Shown piece after piece: positions 18,001 through 25,829 of a DNA stretch of 43,955 nucleotides. Below the pieces are notes generated by a model. The model ran no database searches. It was not told the DNA's origin and saw nothing but the letters and a program-made list of their open reading frames with translations. Positions within the stretch are counted from its first letter, which is position 1, and each line of letters begins with the position of its first letter. The position numbers and the translations under genes are program-made. The DNA is from HGM04593 sp045654885. GTDB taxonomy: Bacteria; Bacteroidota; Bacteroidia; Bacteroidales; Bacteroidaceae. The stretch covers positions 1-43,955 of the forward strand of contig JAZOOF010000060.1 in NCBI GenBank assembly GCA_045654885.1. The letters are read 5' to 3'.

Positions 18001-18660
18001 AGTACCGCGTACGACAGGCGACAATGGGCTCAATGCACGGTCGCGGAAAGCCTGTATGCTTTCCCAGTCAACCAACGGAGCAATCTCCTCCTGCTCAATG
18101 AGCTCAATCTTCTGTATCTCGTGCGATGTGCGGAATCCGTCGAAGAAGTTCAGGAACGGAATACGGCTCTTCAATGTAGAGAGGTGTGCCACGGCTGCAA
18201 GGTCCATAACCTCCTGTACCGATCCCTCGCACAGCATTGCAAAACCTGTCTGGCGGCAGGCCATAACGTCCATGTGGTCGCCGAAGATACTGAGTGAGTT
18301 ACCCGCGAGTGAACGTGCCGAAACGTGGAACACTGTAGGCAACTTCTCGCCCGCAATCTTGTACATGTTGGGTATCATCAGCAACAGACCCTGCGATGCG
18401 GTAAAGGTGTTTGTCAATGCACCGGCCTGCAATGAGCCGTGCAGTGCACCCACTGCGCCGCCCTCGGACTGCATCTCCTGTACGGCAACAGTCTCGCCAA
18501 AGAGGTTCTTGCGTCCCTGTGCTGCCCACTCGTCGACATATTCGGCCATTGTAGATGATGGTGTGATAGGGTAGATGGCCGCTACCTCGGAAAACATGTA
18601 GGCAATGTGTGCCGCTGCCTGGTTTCCGTCACAAGTGATGAATTTCTTTGCTTTAGTCAT
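15097..18660 (-). CDS. nifJ: Pyruvate:ferredoxin (flavodoxin) oxidoreductase
   Basis: A 1187-residue single-chain PFOR that converts pyruvate and CoA to acetyl-CoA and CO2 while reducing ferredoxin, a central step of anaerobic metabolism in Bacteroidales. In order: pyrimidine-binding domain I (DGNQAAAHIAYMFSEVAAIYPITPSS); domains II-III with the gamma-type region; a 2x[4Fe-4S] ferredoxin domain with CIQCNRCSLVCP from C693 and CLGCGNCADICPGHP; and a TPP domain with CSGCGETPY and GGDGASYDIGYGGLDH. The length is that of full, unsplit enzymes. It is monocistronic: the next gene upstream is divergent, and a terminator follows. Confidence 0.98.
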   Translation of the reverse strand: MTKAKKFITCDGNQAAAHIAYMFSEVAAIYPITPSSTMAEYVDEWAAQGRKNLFGETVAVQEMQSEGGAVGALHGSLQAGALTNTFTASQGLLLMIPNMYKIAGEKLPTVFHVSARSLAGNSLSIFGDHMDVMACRQTGFAMLCEGSVQEVMDLAAVAHLSTLKSRIPFLNFFDGFRTSHEIQKIELIEQEEIAPLVDWESIQAFRDRALSPLSPVVRGTAENPETFFTHKESENPFYNAVPDIVADYMKEISAITGRNYAPFTYYGAEDADRVIIVMGSATEAVKEAIDYMSERGEKVGLVSVHLYRPFSVKYLAAVMPKTVKRIAVLDRTKEPGSNGEPLYLDVVEAFNSTPELQAINPIIVGGRFGLSSCDTTPALIMGVYENLALPEPKNHFTFGIEDDVTFLSLPKKEEIAVVDGMFEAKFYGLGADGTVGANKNSVKIIGDNTKKHCQAYFSYDSKKSGGFTCSHLRFGDKPIRSTYLVNTPNFVACHVQAYLRMYDVTRGLRNGGTFLLNTVWEGDELAKNLPNNIKRYFAQNNITVYYINATKIAQEIGLGNRTNTILQSAFFRITQVIPVDLAIEQMKKFIVKSYGKKGQDVVDKNYAAVDRGGEYRQLAVDPNWAKLPADVEEKRNEPEFITKIVRTINAQKGADLPVSAFKGLEDGTWPVGTSAYEKRGVSAFVPRWNAENCIQCNRCSLVCPHAAIRPFVMDENESAGINADKIEMKAPAAMKGMHLRIQVSVLDCLGCGNCADICPGHPKTGKALTMVPLEEERHEAANWDYCVKNVKSKQSLVDVKSNPKNSQFATPLFEFSGACSGCGETPYVKLLTQLFGDRQVIANATGCSSIYTASVPSTPYTTNEKGEGPAWANSLFEDFCEFGLGMKLAENKMRARLEHLFTEMQTYRSCPEEVKELAQKWIENKESAEVTKEIAPAIIKACEEYESEASEQILAIKQYIVKRSQWIIGGDGASYDIGYGGLDHVIASGEDVNILVLDTEVYSNTGGQSSKATPLGAVAKFAAAGKRIRKKDLGMIATTYGYVYVAQIALGASYDQCLKAIREAEAYPGPSLVIAYAPCINHGIKRGMGKAQAEQAAAVECGYWHLWRYNPALEDEGKNPFTLDSKEPQWEKFQEFLQGEVRYAALAKQFPTEAHELFAAAEGMAKKRYASYQRMAKLDWSKEETAE

Positions 18661-18766
18661 AAGGCAATAATTTTATTTTGTTGTTATCTGTTTCAATTAT
18701 TTTATCCAACGCTTTCTGCCGTGCCTTTTGTTCTGTGGCACAGGACATAATCGCCGGTCGTAATGG

Positions 18767-18774
18767 CAAATGTA
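18767..18774 (-). promoter_or_regulatory. -7 promoter element for nifJ
   Basis: The minus strand reads TACATTTG, an exact TAnnTTTG match, giving a leader of about 100 bases. No good -33 element is seen. The leader contains an imperfect stem (GTGCC with GGCAC, 18721-18741). Confidence 0.45.
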
Positions 18775-18817
18775 CAAAATAATTGGTAAATCATTTAAAA
18801 AATGGTATTAAATTGAG

Positions 18818-18825
18818 TACTTTTG
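18818..18825 (+). promoter_or_regulatory. -7 promoter element for the GHL10 gene
   Basis: TACTTTTG, an exact TAnnTTTG match, ends only 13 bases before the ATG at 18839, so the leader would be about 9 bases. No clear -33 TTG at the usual spacing. Confidence 0.45.
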
Positions 18826-18838
18826 TGATAAATTAATT

Positions 18839-20566
18839 ATGAACAAGATTCCGGCCCTCATAATACTGCTCCTTTTGCTGCCACAATTGCTGTTGGCCGG
18901 GGGTGGTGTGCAGTGCGACGGGCAGGAGTACAGGGTCGGCAATTACCGCCGTACAGCCGTCCCCTCTCCCAAATATGAGTACCGTGCCGTGTGGCTCACC
19001 ACAATAGAGAACCTCGACTGGCCACGTACACAGGTAAAGAGAACTGCCGATATCGAAAAACAGAAGGCCGAGCTTGTAGTCATTCTCGACTCCTTGCAGG
19101 CAATGCACATAAATACCGTGTTGTTGCAGACACGTGTGCGCGGCGATGTCATATACCCATCATCCATTGAACCCTTCTCGCATGTGCTCACCGGCGTGAG
19201 CGGCAAGTCGCCCGGTTACGACCCCCTGGCTTTTGCCATTGAGGAGTGCCACAAGCGCGGCATCCGGCTGCATGCATGGCTTGTAACCCTGCCGCTCGGC
19301 AAGGACGAGCATGTCAGACGCCTGGGCAGGAACTCTTTGCCAAACAGACAAAGCAACCTCTGTACCCGTTACAAGGGCGCCTGGTACATGGAGCCCGGCA
19401 ACCCCGCAACGGCCGATTATATCACGGCAATTGTAAAGGAGATAGTGCAGAACTATGAAGTTGACGGCATACACCTCGACTATGTACGCTACCCCGACAG
19501 CGTTGACGGTTACCCCGACGGTTCTCTCTTTGTAAGGCACGGCAAGCGAATGTCGCTTGCGGCATGGCGGCGTGCCAATATTACACGCATTGCCGCGGGT
19601 GTCTATTCTGCGGTCAAGCAACTTAAACCATGGGTGTGCGTGAGCTGTGCACCGCTTGGCAAGTACGACAATCTCACACGTTACAGCTCGCTTGGATGGG
19701 ATGCCTACAATACAGTCTATCAGGATGCCCAGGGATGGCTGCGCGACGGCATCATGGATGCCCTTTTTCCAATGCTCTATTTCAACGGCAACAATTTCTA
19801 TCCATTTGTGCTCGACTGGTGCGAGAACCGTCATGGCCGCCACGTTGCACCCGGTGTGGGTATTTACAGGCTGTTGCCCGTGTATGGCGGCTGGCCGCAG
19901 GTCGAGATTGAGAGGCAGATGCACACTTCGCGCAGTGCTGCCGCCGATGGCATTGTAATGTTCCGCACGGCTCATCTTGTTGGCAATGCCGCCGGTGTTC
20001 GCGATGTCTATACAAAGGTCTATGACCGTGCAGCGTTAGTGCCGCCTATGGATTGGATTGCTCCTGCACCGCCAAGTCCACTGGTTACGGATGCTGTCCG
20101 CAGCGAGTGCGGTGTGTCACTCCGTTGGAGTACCGTGCAGCCTGCAAAAGGCTTCCCTGCAGTGCGTTACAATGTTTATGCCGCAGTGGGCGACAGTGTT
20201 GATGTCGGTAATATCGACAACCTGGTTGCCGCAGAGTTGACTGATACTCTTTTCCGTTGGCAATGCCGCACGAACAAGGATATATCGCTTGCCGTTACGG
20301 CGGTGGATGCTTGTGGCGTGGAGAGCAAGCCTTCATTCATTGAATTGCCGGTGGGTGGTACCATGTTGCGTAATTCTCTCATTTCCTTGCCCGAGCCGCA
20401 GTCATGGGGGCAACGCATTGTCGTGAATGATGTCTATGGCCGCGAGGTCTATTGCGGCAAGTACAGCCGCCGTTTCAATGTATTGCGCTTTGCGCCAGGG
20501 CGTTATTTCCTTACAGTCTACAACCGCCACGGAGCAGTGGTGCACAAGGTGGAATTTGTGAGATAA
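18839..20566 (+). CDS. Secreted GHL10/DUF187 family glycoside-hydrolase-like protein
   Basis: A 575-residue protein with a signal peptide (MNKIPALIILLLLLPQLLLAGG). Residues about 40-390 are a TIM-barrel of the DUF187/GHL10 type: EYRAVWLTTIENLDWP at the start, MHINTVLLQTRVRGDVIYPS, GIRLHAWL, and YEVDGIHLDYVRYPD around D214. Family members are linked to cell-wall or polysaccharide breakdown; the substrate of this one is unknown. A fibronectin-III-like region (about 400-500) and a short C-terminal beta region (DVYGREVYCGKYSRRFNVLRFAPGRYFL) follow; the latter resembles Bacteroidetes C-terminal sorting or adhesion modules. It ends at a shared terminator with the convergent MCE gene. Confidence 0.88.
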   Translation: MNKIPALIILLLLLPQLLLAGGGVQCDGQEYRVGNYRRTAVPSPKYEYRAVWLTTIENLDWPRTQVKRTADIEKQKAELVVILDSLQAMHINTVLLQTRVRGDVIYPSSIEPFSHVLTGVSGKSPGYDPLAFAIEECHKRGIRLHAWLVTLPLGKDEHVRRLGRNSLPNRQSNLCTRYKGAWYMEPGNPATADYITAIVKEIVQNYEVDGIHLDYVRYPDSVDGYPDGSLFVRHGKRMSLAAWRRANITRIAAGVYSAVKQLKPWVCVSCAPLGKYDNLTRYSSLGWDAYNTVYQDAQGWLRDGIMDALFPMLYFNGNNFYPFVLDWCENRHGRHVAPGVGIYRLLPVYGGWPQVEIERQMHTSRSAAADGIVMFRTAHLVGNAAGVRDVYTKVYDRAALVPPMDWIAPAPPSPLVTDAVRSECGVSLRWSTVQPAKGFPAVRYNVYAAVGDSVDVGNIDNLVAAELTDTLFRWQCRTNKDISLAVTAVDACGVESKPSFIELPVGGTMLRNSLISLPEPQSWGQRIVVNDVYGREVYCGKYSRRFNVLRFAPGRYFLTVYNRHGAVVHKVEFVR

Positions 20567-20653
20567 AAAACTGTGGCTTAAATAAAAATGACTTCAATTG
20601 CCTTTTTACCTTTTTGCCTTTAATGCCGTTTCAGCCCTTTTAGCCCCATGTTT

Positions 20654-20695
20654 ACACAAAAGAACGATTGGCACACGCCAATCGTTCTTTTGTGT
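20654..20695. terminator. Bidirectional terminator
   Basis: Perfect 19-base-pair inverted repeat (20654-20672 with 20677-20695) around the loop ACAC, with A/T-rich outer arms. It sits between the convergent GHL10 and MCE genes and suits termination from both sides. Confidence 0.92.
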
Positions 20696-20715
20696 AGCTG
20701 CAATATTTATTTTTT

Positions 20716-21618
20716 TTACTTCTTCTCCTCTTTCCTGCCGAACACCGAGAAGTGTACATAGCGTTTGGGGTTCTCCTTCAAGTCCTCAAGCAGGGCATTG
20801 GCAGCCTCGCAAGTCTCGTTGAGCTTGCTGTAGAGTGCTGTGTCGTTGAGCAGCATGCCCACAGTGCCGTTGCCCTCATTGAGTGCGGCGGTAATTTGCT
20901 GAATGTTGTTTAGCGAAGCGTCAAGAGTCGCAATCATGCTTGCGTAGTCAACCTCGCTCAGCTGCGACGAAACCTTGAGCAAATCGTCCTCAATCTCTAT
21001 AACCTTGTCGAGCGCGGTGGGAATGTCGTTGCTTACAAGCTTGTTCAGCTGTGCCGATGTGGTGTTCAGCTGCGCTGTCAATGTCTCAAGGTTGTTGAGC
21101 GTGTTGTTTATTGCCGGGTTCGCAAAGATGGTGTTCAGCGATGTGAGCATTGAATCAACCTTCGGCAACATCGCCTCAATCTGCGGCATCATATTGCCAA
21201 CCTCGTCCATCGCACCGGCCTCAAGTATACCTTTCAGGGTAGTGCCCGGCTCAATTGTGCCTTCGCCCTTGCCCATGACAATGCAGATGGTGCTTCCGCC
21301 CATCAGTTTGTTGTGTATCTGTGCATAGCTGCCCTCGGGGAGTCTCAGGCCCTGGTTCAGACTCAGCGTGAGGGTTACAATCTCGCTCTCGTTGAAGTTG
21401 TGTTCAATGGAGCTTACGTTGCCCACCTTGCAGCCGTTGATGTACACCGGTGCCGAGTTCGTGAGCTCGCCTATGTTGGTGAACTCGACACGGTAGTTGT
21501 CGGTGTCGTCAAAAATATCTATGCTCTTGAAAAAGTTAATCAAGAAGTATATTACAAACAGTGCTGTCAATCCCAGTACTCCAACTATCAACTCGCGTGA
21601 AAATTTCATCTTTTTCAT
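20716..21618 (-). CDS. MCE/MlaD-family lipid-transport protein
   Basis: A 300-residue protein with one N-terminal membrane helix (LIVGVLGLTALFVIYFLINFF) and a single MCE domain (about 38-115) with the usual GELTNSAPVYINGCKVGNVSSI pattern and GGSTICIV turn. A long helical periplasmic tail follows (about 140-285, LNTIFANPAINNTLNNLETLTAQLN). MlaD-type proteins form rings that pass phospholipids between the two membranes. No ATPase or permease partner lies beside it. Its ATG overlaps the amidase stop by four bases (ATGA), so translation of the two is coupled. Confidence 0.9.
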   Translation of the reverse strand: MKKMKFSRELIVGVLGLTALFVIYFLINFFKSIDIFDDTDNYRVEFTNIGELTNSAPVYINGCKVGNVSSIEHNFNESEIVTLTLSLNQGLRLPEGSYAQIHNKLMGGSTICIVMGKGEGTIEPGTTLKGILEAGAMDEVGNMMPQIEAMLPKVDSMLTSLNTIFANPAINNTLNNLETLTAQLNTTSAQLNKLVSNDIPTALDKVIEIEDDLLKVSSQLSEVDYASMIATLDASLNNIQQITAALNEGNGTVGMLLNDTALYSKLNETCEAANALLEDLKENPKRYVHFSVFGRKEEKK

Positions 21619-22739
21619 TTCGTCTGTTTTTTGAATAGTTCTATTGCTTGGCGAGTGTCGGTCCTCTTTCCGTCAAGGAATGCAACGATGAATGCATCCT
21701 TGAACTTGTCGGCAATCTCTCTCTTGAGCTTCAGAATCTCGTTGTAATCCTCGCTCTCGCCATGCGTGTATTTATAAATTCCGTTCTCCTTGTAACAGTC
21801 GGCCTTCAGCCCCTTGAAGCGCTTGTCGTTCCCCTTGAGTTCTTTGTCCGATGTCATAATCTGTATCTTGAACACGGGCCTGCCGCTTCTTTCTGTAATG
21901 CTTTCTTCCTTTACAGGCTCTGGCTGTGCGGCAGCAGCTTTTGCTGTCTCCTTGCCCTTGCCGTAGAGTCTGTAATACTCGGCAAACCCTTTGAATATGC
22001 CCCTTGCAAGCTTCTCCTGTCCCTCTTTCGATGCTATCACGCTCTCGTCCTTGCTGTTGCTTATGAATCCCAACTCCACAAGAATGCTTGGCATAACGGT
22101 GCGGTGCAGCACAAGGAATCCTGCCGACGACACGCCACGGTCATTCAGCGCACTGCTTTTTACCATGCCACGTTGCACCATCTCGGCCAGCTTCACGCTC
22201 TGCTCCATGTCGTGGCTGCGCATGAGCTCGAATATAATGTAGCTCTCGCTTGAGCGCGGGTCAAACCCCTTGTATGTCTCCTCGAAGTTCTCCTCGGAGA
22301 GAATTACCTCATTCTCGTACATCGCTGCAGCCTTTGCCTCGGCATCGCTGCCCGCACCAAGGGTAAATGTCTGGCAACCGTTGGCACTCCTGTTCTTGCT
22401 TGCATTGGAGTGAATGGATATGAACAGGTTGGCGTTTGCCTTGTTTGCTATGTCGGCGCGCCTTGCAAGCGGAATCTTCACGTCGGTTGTGCGGGTGTAT
22501 ATTATCTTTACCTCGGGGTATGCCTCCTTTATAAGCTCTCCCAATCTGTTCGATACCTTGAAGTTGATGTTCTTCTCCTGCGACTTCTTGCCCAGTGCAC
22601 CGGGGTCCACACCGCCGTGTCCGGCATCGATGACAACGGTAAAGGACTTCTTGCCGCTCTTCTGGGCCATTGCGGGAACGGTCATGAACAGCAGTAAAAG
22701 CAACGGTAAAAACCTTATGTGGCGGGCTATCTCTCTCAT
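21615..22739 (-). CDS. N-acetylmuramoyl-L-alanine amidase (Amidase_3) with SPOR-like C-terminus
   Basis: A 374-residue cell-wall hydrolase that cuts the bond between N-acetylmuramic acid and the stem peptide. The start MREIARHIRFLPLLLLLFMTVPAMAQ is a signal peptide. The Amidase_3 zinc domain spans about 30-255: VIDAGHGGVDPGA, ISIHSNAS and VELGFISN hold the expected ligand and catalytic positions. After a linker, FKIQIMTSDKELKG and TRQAIELFKKQ form a SPOR-like region that would bind denuded septal glycan. The longer frame from 22832 starts upstream of the consensus promoter at 22797-22827 and has no signal peptide, so it is rejected. Coupled to the MCE gene. Confidence 0.94.
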   Translation of the reverse strand: MREIARHIRFLPLLLLLFMTVPAMAQKSGKKSFTVVIDAGHGGVDPGALGKKSQEKNINFKVSNRLGELIKEAYPEVKIIYTRTTDVKIPLARRADIANKANANLFISIHSNASKNRSANGCQTFTLGAGSDAEAKAAAMYENEVILSEENFEETYKGFDPRSSESYIIFELMRSHDMEQSVKLAEMVQRGMVKSSALNDRGVSSAGFLVLHRTVMPSILVELGFISNSKDESVIASKEGQEKLARGIFKGFAEYYRLYGKGKETAKAAAAQPEPVKEESITERSGRPVFKIQIMTSDKELKGNDKRFKGLKADCYKENGIYKYTHGESEDYNEILKLKREIADKFKDAFIVAFLDGKRTDTRQAIELFKKQTK

Positions 22740-22796
22740 AAACGTGAAAATCCTGTCCAAGTGCCTGCAAAAAACACCGTAACAGAGATTTTTTTG

Positions 22797-22827
22797 CAAA
22801 AATACTCTATTTATTACAAATGGCAAA
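22797..22827 (-). promoter_or_regulatory. Promoter of the amidase-MCE operon
   Basis: Minus strand TTTG (22827-22824), 19-base spacer, TATTTTTG (22804-22797): an exact consensus Bacteroidetes promoter. The leader is about 50 bases. Confidence 0.85.
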
Positions 22828-22906
22828 AGCAAGAAAAGATATTTTGATATTTTAAGAAATCGCCAAGTTATTTACATGAATTTTGAACAGTTTCTTATCT
22901 TTAGTG

Positions 22907-22936
22907 TTGAAGTAGCGACTTTTTTTTGTATTTTCG
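22907..22936 (+). promoter_or_regulatory. Promoter of the GH77 gene
   Basis: TTG (22907-22909), 19-base spacer, TATTTTCG (22929-22936). Transcription would start near 22941, which rules out translation from 22926 and supports the ATG at 22959. Confidence 0.75.
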
Positions 22937-22958
22937 CGTGGTTTATAAATTACGCAAA

Positions 22959-25646
22959 ATGCATTTTCTTGAATTCAATATAAGATACGACATCAGCGAC
23001 GGTGCAACGCTGCACATGTGCTATAATCTGCGCGACAATGGCAATACAGTCCCCGGTACACTCGCGTTGCGCGAGGTGCAGAAAGGGTGGTGGCGATGCT
23101 CCATGGAGGTCGATGAGTGCTACAAGGACGTAAACTACGGCTACGAGTTGCGCCTCAATGGCAAACCCCTGTGCGGCGAGTGGGCGGGTACACCCCACAC
23201 ACTCCGTTTCAACTGCGTGAACCGCAACTACATAGTACACGACATGTGGCTCGATTCGCCTGCAGGTTTCTATAGCCGTACCAACCTCTTCCGTTTCTTC
23301 GACAAGACAGAGACCGTGCTCGACGAGCCGTCCATCAACTGGTATAACCGCAGTGTCACCTTCTCGGTCTACGCAACAGGCCTGCGCAGTGGCGAGCGCC
23401 TGTACCTTGTGGGCGATGCCGACGTGCTTGGTGCATGGGAGCCTACGCGCGCCCTGCCCATGCAGCAGCGTGTGCCCAACCGCTGGAGTGTGACCTTCGA
23501 CGTTGCCAAACTGTGGAGCGGTGCGCTCGACTACAAGTTCATTGCAGTGGGCGAGGATGGCAGCGTGCGTTGGGAGACCGGCGACAACCGCCACATCCTG
23601 CTCCCCAATTTCGAGCCGGGCACAAACTACTTCTATCAGCTCGATGCTCTCTCGTTCGATGCACCATCGTTGCGCATTGCGGGTACTGTAATCCCGCTCT
23701 TCTCCCTGCGCTCGGCCCATGGCTGGGGCATTGGAGATTTTGGCGACATAAAGCTCATGGCCGACTGGCTCGCATCCACCGGGCAGAATATCCTGCAGCT
23801 CCTCCCCGTCAACGACACCACAGTGCATGGCGGCAGCGAGGACTCCTATCCATACAACTGCGTCTCGGTCTTTGCGCTGAACCCCATATACACCGATATG
23901 TCGCAGCTGCCACAGCTCTCCAAGGCGCGCCGCAATGCTTTCTACCAAAAGGAGCGCGAGGCACTCAATGCACTTCCCGCGGTGGACTATGCAAAGACCT
24001 ACCGCCTGAAGATAAACTATCTGCGCGAGCTCTTTGACGAGGCGGGCAGCGAACTCCTCGCAAGCGAGGGCTACCGCGCCTTTGAGCAGGAACAGCAGCA
24101 GTGGCTCAGGCCCTATGCGCTTTTCCGCTTCCTCTCGTCGCGTCTGCACAGCAATATATGGGAGTGGGGCGACTATTCTCACTATGACAGTACCACCGTA
24201 GAGCGTGTTGTAGCCGAGTACCCCGACGCTGTTCAGGAGATGCGTTTCCACAGCTATGTGCAGTATCTGCTCTTCACCCAGCTCTCCCGGGCACATGAGT
24301 ATGCCAACAGCCGCGGTGTGGCGCTCAAGGGCGATATTCCCATTGGCGTGGCACCCAACGGAGTGGATGTGTGGTGCGACAGCGAGCAGTTCAACCTCTC
24401 GGTGTCGGCCGGTGCGCCGCCCGATATGTTCTCGGCCGATGGCCAGAACTGGGGCTTCCCCACATATAACTGGCAGGTGATGGCCGGTGACGGCTATGCA
24501 TGGTGGCGCCGCCGTCTGCAGTACATGTCATGCTTCTTCGATGCCTATCGCATTGACCACATACTCGGCTTTTTCCGCATTTGGGAAATCCCACGCACCG
24601 CCAAGAGCGGCCTTGCCGGCAGCTTCTCGCCCAACCGTCCATTGTCGGCAGGTGAGATTACGGCAGCAGGCTTTGCTTTCGACGAGGCACTCCACACAGC
24701 GCCATATATCGACGAGGCGCTGCTAAAGAAGCACTTCCCCCGCAAGGTGAAGAGTATTGTAGACTCTTTCCTCGATGCACAGCCCGACGGCACCTACCGC
24801 TTCAAGCCCGAGTTGGAGAATGCCAACCTGTTGGCCTATTATATATACGAACGCGCGCCAAAGCTCCCGCAGGCAATGAAGGATGCCCTGTTGCGCATCT
24901 ATGGCAACGTGCTCTTCATGCGCGACCTTGGCGACCCTGCCATGTTCGTTCCGCGCATCCTTGGCAGCGACACCGAGGCCTATGCACAACTCTCGCAGAG
25001 TGACCGCATAGCCTATGACCGCATATACGAGGAGTACTTCTACCACCGCCATACAATGTTCTGGTACCGCGAGGGAATGCGCAAACTCACTCCGCTGCTT
25101 CTCTCCACCCCAATGACCGCCTGCGGCGAAGATTTGGGAATGATACCGGCCTGCGTGCCCTGGGTTATGAAGAACCTGCAGGTGCTCTCGCTCGAAATCC
25201 AACGCATGCCAAAGCTCTTTGGCGAGACATTCGCGCGCCCCGAGTGTTACCCCTACCTCTCTGTTGCAACACCCTCCACACACGACATGAGCACCTTGCG
25301 TGGCTGGTGGCGCGAGGACGAGGCTCTCTCGCAGCAGTTCTACAACTGCGTGCTCGGCTTCGATGGCAAGGCACCGCTCGATATGGACGGCCGCGTGGCA
25401 CGTGCAATCATTGCGCAGCACCTTGCTTCGCCGTCGGCCTTTGCGCTCTTCGCTTGGCAGGACCTCATGGCAATGGACGAGCGCCTGCGTCGCGAAAGCT
25501 ATGACGACGAGCGCATAAACGTGCCGTCGAACCGCGACCACTGCTGGAACTACCGCATGCACATTCCGCTTGAGCAGCTGCTGCAAGAGCGTGCCTTCAA
25601 CGACACCCTGCGCACAATGATTGCCGACAGCGGAAGATTGCTTTGA
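22959..25646 (+). CDS. malQ: 4-alpha-glucanotransferase (GH77) with N-terminal starch-binding modules
   Basis: An 895-residue cytoplasmic amylomaltase/DPE2-type enzyme that moves alpha-1,4-glucan segments between chains in glycogen and maltodextrin metabolism. Residues about 1-235 contain two CBM20-like modules (YDISDGATLHMCYNLRDNG and VTFSVYATGLRSGERLYLVGD). The GH77 barrel starts near 240 (GTVIPLFSLRSAHGWGIGDFGD). Catalytic residues are in place: nucleophile D533 (YRIDHILGFFR), acid/base E724 (CGEDLGMIP) and D776 (STHDMSTLRGWW). There is no signal peptide, in keeping with an internal role. The two-CBM20 arrangement is the usual Bacteroidetes and plant DPE2 form. Confidence 0.96.
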   Translation: MHFLEFNIRYDISDGATLHMCYNLRDNGNTVPGTLALREVQKGWWRCSMEVDECYKDVNYGYELRLNGKPLCGEWAGTPHTLRFNCVNRNYIVHDMWLDSPAGFYSRTNLFRFFDKTETVLDEPSINWYNRSVTFSVYATGLRSGERLYLVGDADVLGAWEPTRALPMQQRVPNRWSVTFDVAKLWSGALDYKFIAVGEDGSVRWETGDNRHILLPNFEPGTNYFYQLDALSFDAPSLRIAGTVIPLFSLRSAHGWGIGDFGDIKLMADWLASTGQNILQLLPVNDTTVHGGSEDSYPYNCVSVFALNPIYTDMSQLPQLSKARRNAFYQKEREALNALPAVDYAKTYRLKINYLRELFDEAGSELLASEGYRAFEQEQQQWLRPYALFRFLSSRLHSNIWEWGDYSHYDSTTVERVVAEYPDAVQEMRFHSYVQYLLFTQLSRAHEYANSRGVALKGDIPIGVAPNGVDVWCDSEQFNLSVSAGAPPDMFSADGQNWGFPTYNWQVMAGDGYAWWRRRLQYMSCFFDAYRIDHILGFFRIWEIPRTAKSGLAGSFSPNRPLSAGEITAAGFAFDEALHTAPYIDEALLKKHFPRKVKSIVDSFLDAQPDGTYRFKPELENANLLAYYIYERAPKLPQAMKDALLRIYGNVLFMRDLGDPAMFVPRILGSDTEAYAQLSQSDRIAYDRIYEEYFYHRHTMFWYREGMRKLTPLLLSTPMTACGEDLGMIPACVPWVMKNLQVLSLEIQRMPKLFGETFARPECYPYLSVATPSTHDMSTLRGWWREDEALSQQFYNCVLGFDGKAPLDMDGRVARAIIAQHLASPSAFALFAWQDLMAMDERLRRESYDDERINVPSNRDHCWNYRMHIPLEQLLQERAFNDTLRTMIADSGRLL

Positions 25647-25675
25647 GTGAATGATGTTGTAGGGGCAAGTTGCAA

Positions 25676-25739
25676 TGTCATTTCGACAGAGCGTAGCGAC
25701 GAGAAATCCAGAGATATCTCACGTTCGTTCGATATGACA
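25676..25739. repeat. TGTCAT...TGACA bounded repeat
   Basis: A 64-base unit with inverted ends (TGTCATTTCGA and TCGATATGACA) around GAGCGTAGCGACGAGAAATC. It is related to the units at 26558 and 31348-31500. Non-coding. Confidence 0.7.
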
Positions 25740-25753
25740 AAAAAATGTTCTCG

Positions 25754-25779
25754 GTAGGGGCAGACCAATGTGTCTGCCC
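25754..25779. repeat. GTAGGGGCAGACC palindrome
   Basis: GGGCAGAC (25758-25765) pairs with GTCTGCCC (25772-25779). Same family as 11221, 36042 and 39011. The remaining 50 bases up to the next gene are A/T-rich, with no clear TAnnTTTG element. Confidence 0.75.
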
Positions 25780-25829
25780 AAGGAAAATAAAGCTGACGAA
25801 TAAAAAGAAATAAATAAAAATTATAATAT

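Noticed and set aside
11266..18660. Polysaccharide utilization locus around the GH92 gene
   Set aside because: No SusC/SusD homologues, sigma/anti-sigma pair or hybrid two-component regulator nearby; the neighbours are metabolic and transport genes with separate terminators.
22740..22832. Longer N-terminus for the amidase
   Set aside because: The added start lies upstream of the consensus promoter at 22797-22827 and would bury the signal peptide.
22950..24296. 448-codon minus-strand open frame under the GH77 gene
   Set aside because: It is fully antisense to a gene with intact catalytic motifs; the open frame follows from the codon bias of the real gene, and the product has no recognisable domain.
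24723..25586. 287-codon minus-strand open frame
   Set aside because: Shadow of the C-terminal half of GH77.
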